NCBI GenBank assembly: GCA_013298665.1
Contig: JAAFIK010000001.1
Coordinates: forward strand, 124,001 to 188,000
Origin: Chitinophagales bacterium
GTDB taxonomy: Bacteria; Bacteroidota; Bacteroidia; Chitinophagales; Chitinophagaceae
Direction of reading: 5' to 3'
DNA length: 64,000 nt
Under the pieces are notes generated by a model. The model was not told the DNA's origin. It saw nothing but the letters and a program-made list of their open reading frames with translations, and did not search any database. The position numbers and the translations under genes were made by a program. Of this stretch, positions 60,996 through 64,000 are shown in pieces; position 1 is the first letter of the stretch; each line of letters opens with the position of its first letter.

Positions 60996-62678
60996 ATGAA
61001 GATATTCCTGGCACAACAGAACTACCACATCGGCAATTTTGACTACAATACAGCCCGCATCATTGAGGCCATTAAGCTGGCTAAAGCCGGGGGAGGGGAT
61101 CTTGTGGTATTCAGCGAGCTTTGCATTTGTGGTTATCCTCCCCGGGATTTTCTGGAGTTTGACGATTTTATCCGCAAATGTTACCAGGCGATTGATGTCA
61201 TCAAAACTCATGCGGATACCATTGGTGTGATTGTGGGTGCACCCGACCGGAACCCCAATCCCGAGGGCAAGGACCTGTTTAACTGTGCCTGGCTGTTGTA
61301 TGAAAAAGAGGTAAAGGCGGTGGTGCATAAAACCTGTTTGCCCAACTATGATGTGTTTGACGAATACCGGTATTTTGAACCGGCCTACGAGTGGCATACG
61401 GTTAATTTTAAAGGTAAGCGCCTTGCGATTACGGTGTGTGAGGATATCTGGAACCTGGGTGACAATCCCCTTTACCGCATCTGCCCGATGGATAAACTGA
61501 TGGCAGAACAGCCTGATGTAATGATCAATATTTCTGCGTCGCCTTTTGATTATACGCATGTGGAAGACCGGATGGCTATTGTACGGGCAAATGTTGAAAA
61601 ATATGGTTTGCCGATGTTTTATTGTAATGGTGTGGGCAGCCAGACCGAAATCGTATTTGACGGGGCTTCCCTGGTTTTCGATAAGGCGGGTAATCTTTGC
61701 AGGCAGATGTCGCTGTTTGCAGAGGCATTGGAGTCTTTTGTGCTGGGCAGTGATGGCCGTATTGACGGGCAACCTGAAATCGCTGCAGCCGCAGTACCCC
61801 ACCAGGAACTTACTCCCCTCGTATTAGAGCACGAACTGCATACCGGGCGTATCCATGACGCAATTGTGCTGGGCATTCGTGATTATTTCACCAAGATGGG
61901 TTTTAAGCAGGCTATACTGGGCAGCAGCGGGGGTATTGACAGCGCGGTAACTCTGGCGCTTGCCTGTACGGCGCTTGGTAAGGATCAGGTGCGTGCGGTA
62001 CTCATGCCCTCTGAATATTCTACGGGGCATAGCGTTAGTGATGCGGAGGCGCTGAGCCGGAACCTGGCCAACCCTTATGATATTATACCCATCAAAAATA
62101 TTTACAATACTTTTTTACAGGAATTGTCGCCTTTGTTTAAAGACCTGCCTTTTGGTTTGGCAGAGGAAAATATACAGAGCCGGAGCCGGGGTAACCTCCT
62201 GATGGCTATTGCCAATAAGTTTGGGTATATTCTGCTGAACACCTCTAATAAAAGTGAGCTTGCAACGGGTTATGGTACGTTGTATGGCGATATGGCAGGA
62301 GGCCTCGGGGTATTGGGCGATTGCTATAAAATGCAGGTCTATGCACTTGCCCGCTATATCAACCGTGACAAGGAGATCATTCCTGCATCGATCCTCACGA
62401 AACCACCCAGTGCTGAGCTGAGGCCCGGACAAAAGGACAGTGACAGTTTGCCTGATTATGCCATTTTAGATAAGGTGCTTTACCAGTATATCGAGATGCG
62501 GCAGGGGCCGGAAGAGATCAAAAGTATGGGTTTTGACAGTGCTCTTGTGGACAGGATATTACGGTTGGTCAATACCAATGAATACAAGCGCAACCAGTTT
62601 TGTCCCATTATCCGGATAAGTCCGAAAGCTTTCGGTGTTGGCCGTCGCTTACCCATTGTAGCGAAATATCTTGGATGA
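60996..62678 (+). CDS. nadE: Glutamine-dependent NAD+ synthetase
   Basis: 560-residue enzyme making NAD from deamido-NAD. The N-terminal nitrilase-type glutaminase domain (about 1-270) carries the triad in VFSELCICGYPPRDF (Glu), HKTCLPNYDVFDEYRYFEP (Lys) and ITVCEDIWN (Cys). The C-terminal ATP-pyrophosphatase domain has ILGSSGGIDSAVTLALAC, then LNTSNKSELATGYGTLYGDM. The ATG at 60996 (MKIFLAQQNYHIGNFDYN) is preferred to a TTG at 60990. It is divergent from gldB (207 bp). Confidence 0.96.
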   Translation: MKIFLAQQNYHIGNFDYNTARIIEAIKLAKAGGGDLVVFSELCICGYPPRDFLEFDDFIRKCYQAIDVIKTHADTIGVIVGAPDRNPNPEGKDLFNCAWLLYEKEVKAVVHKTCLPNYDVFDEYRYFEPAYEWHTVNFKGKRLAITVCEDIWNLGDNPLYRICPMDKLMAEQPDVMINISASPFDYTHVEDRMAIVRANVEKYGLPMFYCNGVGSQTEIVFDGASLVFDKAGNLCRQMSLFAEALESFVLGSDGRIDGQPEIAAAAVPHQELTPLVLEHELHTGRIHDAIVLGIRDYFTKMGFKQAILGSSGGIDSAVTLALACTALGKDQVRAVLMPSEYSTGHSVSDAEALSRNLANPYDIIPIKNIYNTFLQELSPLFKDLPFGLAEENIQSRSRGNLLMAIANKFGYILLNTSNKSELATGYGTLYGDMAGGLGVLGDCYKMQVYALARYINRDKEIIPASILTKPPSAELRPGQKDSDSLPDYAILDKVLYQYIEMRQGPEEIKSMGFDSALVDRILRLVNTNEYKRNQFCPIIRISPKAFGVGRRLPIVAKYLG

Positions 62679-62716
62679 TGCGGCTACCGTTCAAATAAAA
62701 TAATATGTCCTTTCCG

Positions 62717-62749
62717 TTTGCGGAAAATTATTGCTTTCCCCTATATTTG
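62717..62749 (+). promoter_or_regulatory. Candidate promoter for the second SusC gene
   Basis: TTTG (62717-62720), 21 nt, TATATTTG (62742-62749), an exact core with acceptable spacing. The TTTG lies in the loop of a short hairpin (TTTCCG/CGGAAA, 62711-62726). The start codon is about 177 bp downstream, giving a long leader. Confidence 0.45.
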
Positions 62750-62925
62750 CGGCCGGCGTGCCTTTTCATTTAGTTGAATAGGCAGCGCCAAAGCAGCGTT
62801 TTATGCCATATTGTTGTCATGTCAAAATTGCAAACATATTGGCCGGGTTAAATTAATATGCACTAGCCCGTGCTTGTTGAACCATTTATCACAAATTTTG
62901 TTATTAACTACTACTAAAATATAAA

Positions 62926-64000
62926 ATGCGCATGAGAAAAATTACATTCCTCCTGGTGTGTTTTGTGCTGAGTGCTGTGTCGCTTTCCGCACAACGTACC
63001 ATCACGGGTAAGGTGTCCGATGACAAGGGTAAACCCATTGCCAATGCCTCCGTGCTGGTTAAAAACACTGTAGTGGGTACAACCACTAAAGATGATGGTT
63101 CGTATTCCATTACTGTACCCGCCAATGGCCGGGTATTGATATTTTCTTCGGTGGACTATGGTTCTACAGAGATCAGTATCGGAAACCAGACTACCGTTAA
63201 TGCGGTACTGCGGCAGGGCGAAAAAAGTGCCCTTGACGAAGTGATCGTGGTGGGTTATGGTACGCAGAAAAAGAAAGACGTTACTGCAGCAGTAGCTTCA
63301 ATTGGTGCCGACAAAATACGTAACGTACCGGTACAGAGTTTTGAACAATCGCTTTCGGGTAAAGCTGCGGGTCTTAACGTGATTCTGCCGAATGGTTTGC
63401 TCAATACGCCACCGGTGGTACGTATCCGTGGTGTCAACTCTATCAGTGGTTCTTCATTCCCCTTAGTAGTGATTGATGGGGTGCCCGTGTTTACCGGCGA
63501 TGCTGCCAGTAACCAGTCTTCCAATAACGCCCTTGGAAATATTAACCCTGCTGATATTGAAGATATTTCTATCCTGAAAGATGCTGCTGCCACTGCCATT
63601 TATGGTAGCCGTGCAGCGAATGGGGTGATGCTCATCACCACGAAGAAAGGCAAATCCGGCAAGGCGAAAGTGACTTATGATGTGTGGACGGGCTGGACAA
63701 AAGCCTACAAGTTATTTGACGTACTCAATGCGCAGGAATATGTTACGATGAAGAATGAGGCGGTTAAGAATGGTAATTACCTGATTCCTGCGAGTGCATT
63801 GCTGCCGGGTGTTACGGCACCACCAGCAGGTTCACCATTGTTTTTTATGGACACGCTGAACGGTGTTCCGGTTAATACCAATTGGAAAGATTATATCTAT
63901 CAAACGGGTTTCCAGCACAACCATACGTTGAGTGTATCCGGTGCTAATCAGGGTACCCGTTACTACTTCAGCGCCAACTATTCCAAGCAGGAGGGCATGT
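62926..64000 (+). CDS. SusC/RagA family TonB-linked outer-membrane protein (3' part outside window)
   Basis: 358 residues are visible. Signal peptide about 1-23 (LSAVSLSAQ), carboxypeptidase-regulatory-like domain (ITGKVSDDKGKPIANASVLV), TonB-box region DEVIVVGYGTQKKKDVTAAV, and plug domain with SGKAAGLNVI, VRIRGVNSISG, LVVIDGVPVF and ILKDAAATAIYGSRAANGVM. The barrel begins at the window edge. Two in-frame ATG codons (62926 and 62932) are possible. A SusD partner, if present, lies beyond the window. Confidence 0.93.
   Translation, partial: MRMRKITFLLVCFVLSAVSLSAQRTITGKVSDDKGKPIANASVLVKNTVVGTTTKDDGSYSITVPANGRVLIFSSVDYGSTEISIGNQTTVNAVLRQGEKSALDEVIVVGYGTQKKKDVTAAVASIGADKIRNVPVQSFEQSLSGKAAGLNVILPNGLLNTPPVVRIRGVNSISGSSFPLVVIDGVPVFTGDAASNQSSNNALGNINPADIEDISILKDAAATAIYGSRAANGVMLITTKKGKSGKAKVTYDVWTGWTKAYKLFDVLNAQEYVTMKNEAVKNGNYLIPASALLPGVTAPPAGSPLFFMDTLNGVPVNTNWKDYIYQTGFQHNHTLSVSGANQGTRYYFSANYSKQEGM

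Overview
The window looks like a chromosomal segment of a Bacteroidota bacterium, most likely of the Chitinophagaceae or a close relative (an inference; no rRNA is present). The grounds are SusC/SusD pairs, a DUF1735 lipoprotein, a GldB gliding lipoprotein, a type IX secretion (T9SS) sorting domain, a SUI1/YciH factor, and TAnnTTTG promoter cores of the kind used by the Bacteroidota primary sigma factor. Most genes are of the core-genome type. No tRNA, rRNA, CRISPR array, phage or intact transposase gene was recognised.

Layout. 1-6.3 kb: the 5' part of a secreted endonuclease I (minus strand), rpsT, a PqiA-like membrane protein and sucA. 6.6-9.7 kb: an AT-rich block of six small minus-strand genes (VOC protein, DUF1905, esterase, small membrane protein, NTF2-like lipoprotein, DinB-like). 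9.7-11 kb: a 1.3-kb gene-free stretch with a 22-bp-period tandem repeat and a dispersed hairpin. 11-15.3 kb: DUF1800 and DUF1501 genes in tandem, then a fasciclin lipoprotein. 15.4-20 kb: queE/folD (overlapping, minus), an outer-membrane barrel candidate and a helix-hairpin-helix/barrel fusion. 20-25.9 kb: a SusC-SusD-DUF1735 operon without a glycoside hydrolase. 26-33.8 kb: housekeeping genes (DUF3467, radC, prs, rplY, yidC, GLPGLI-like, hxpB, plsC, thioesterase). 33.9-38.3 kb: two amidohydrolase genes holding three amidohydrolase modules, two of which lack the HxH metal motif. 38.8-44.4 kb: deoC, SPOR protein, M20 peptidase, beta-CASP nuclease, an unusual cytosolic protein and a Crp-like regulator. 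44.6-49.3 kb: a 1555-residue secreted repeat protein with an 864-bp tandem duplication that is identical by eye. 49.4-51.9 kb: a sterol-desaturase-type enzyme and a two-gene unit of unknown function. 52.3-56.1 kb: a complete rpoB with neither rplJL before it nor rpoC after it, flanked by two copies of a MITE-like repeat. 56.6-64 kb: a TonB/MORN-like protein, SUI1, ApaG, a fatty acid desaturase, gldB, nadE and the start of a second SusC gene.

How the genes fit together. The surface genes (SusC/D, DUF1501 with its T9SS tail, the secreted nuclease, the repeat protein, GldB) suggest a bacterium that binds and degrades polymers at its surface. The core genes cover the TCA cycle, PRPP and NAD synthesis, one-carbon and queuosine metabolism, membrane insertion and lipid remodelling. 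The best candidates for new biology are the detached rpoB with its flanking repeats, the degenerate amidohydrolase set, the 22-bp palindrome array, the uncharacterised two-gene units at 42.8-44.4 and 50.6-51.9 kb, and the duplicated repeat protein. None of them amounts to an obvious new defence or biosynthetic system.
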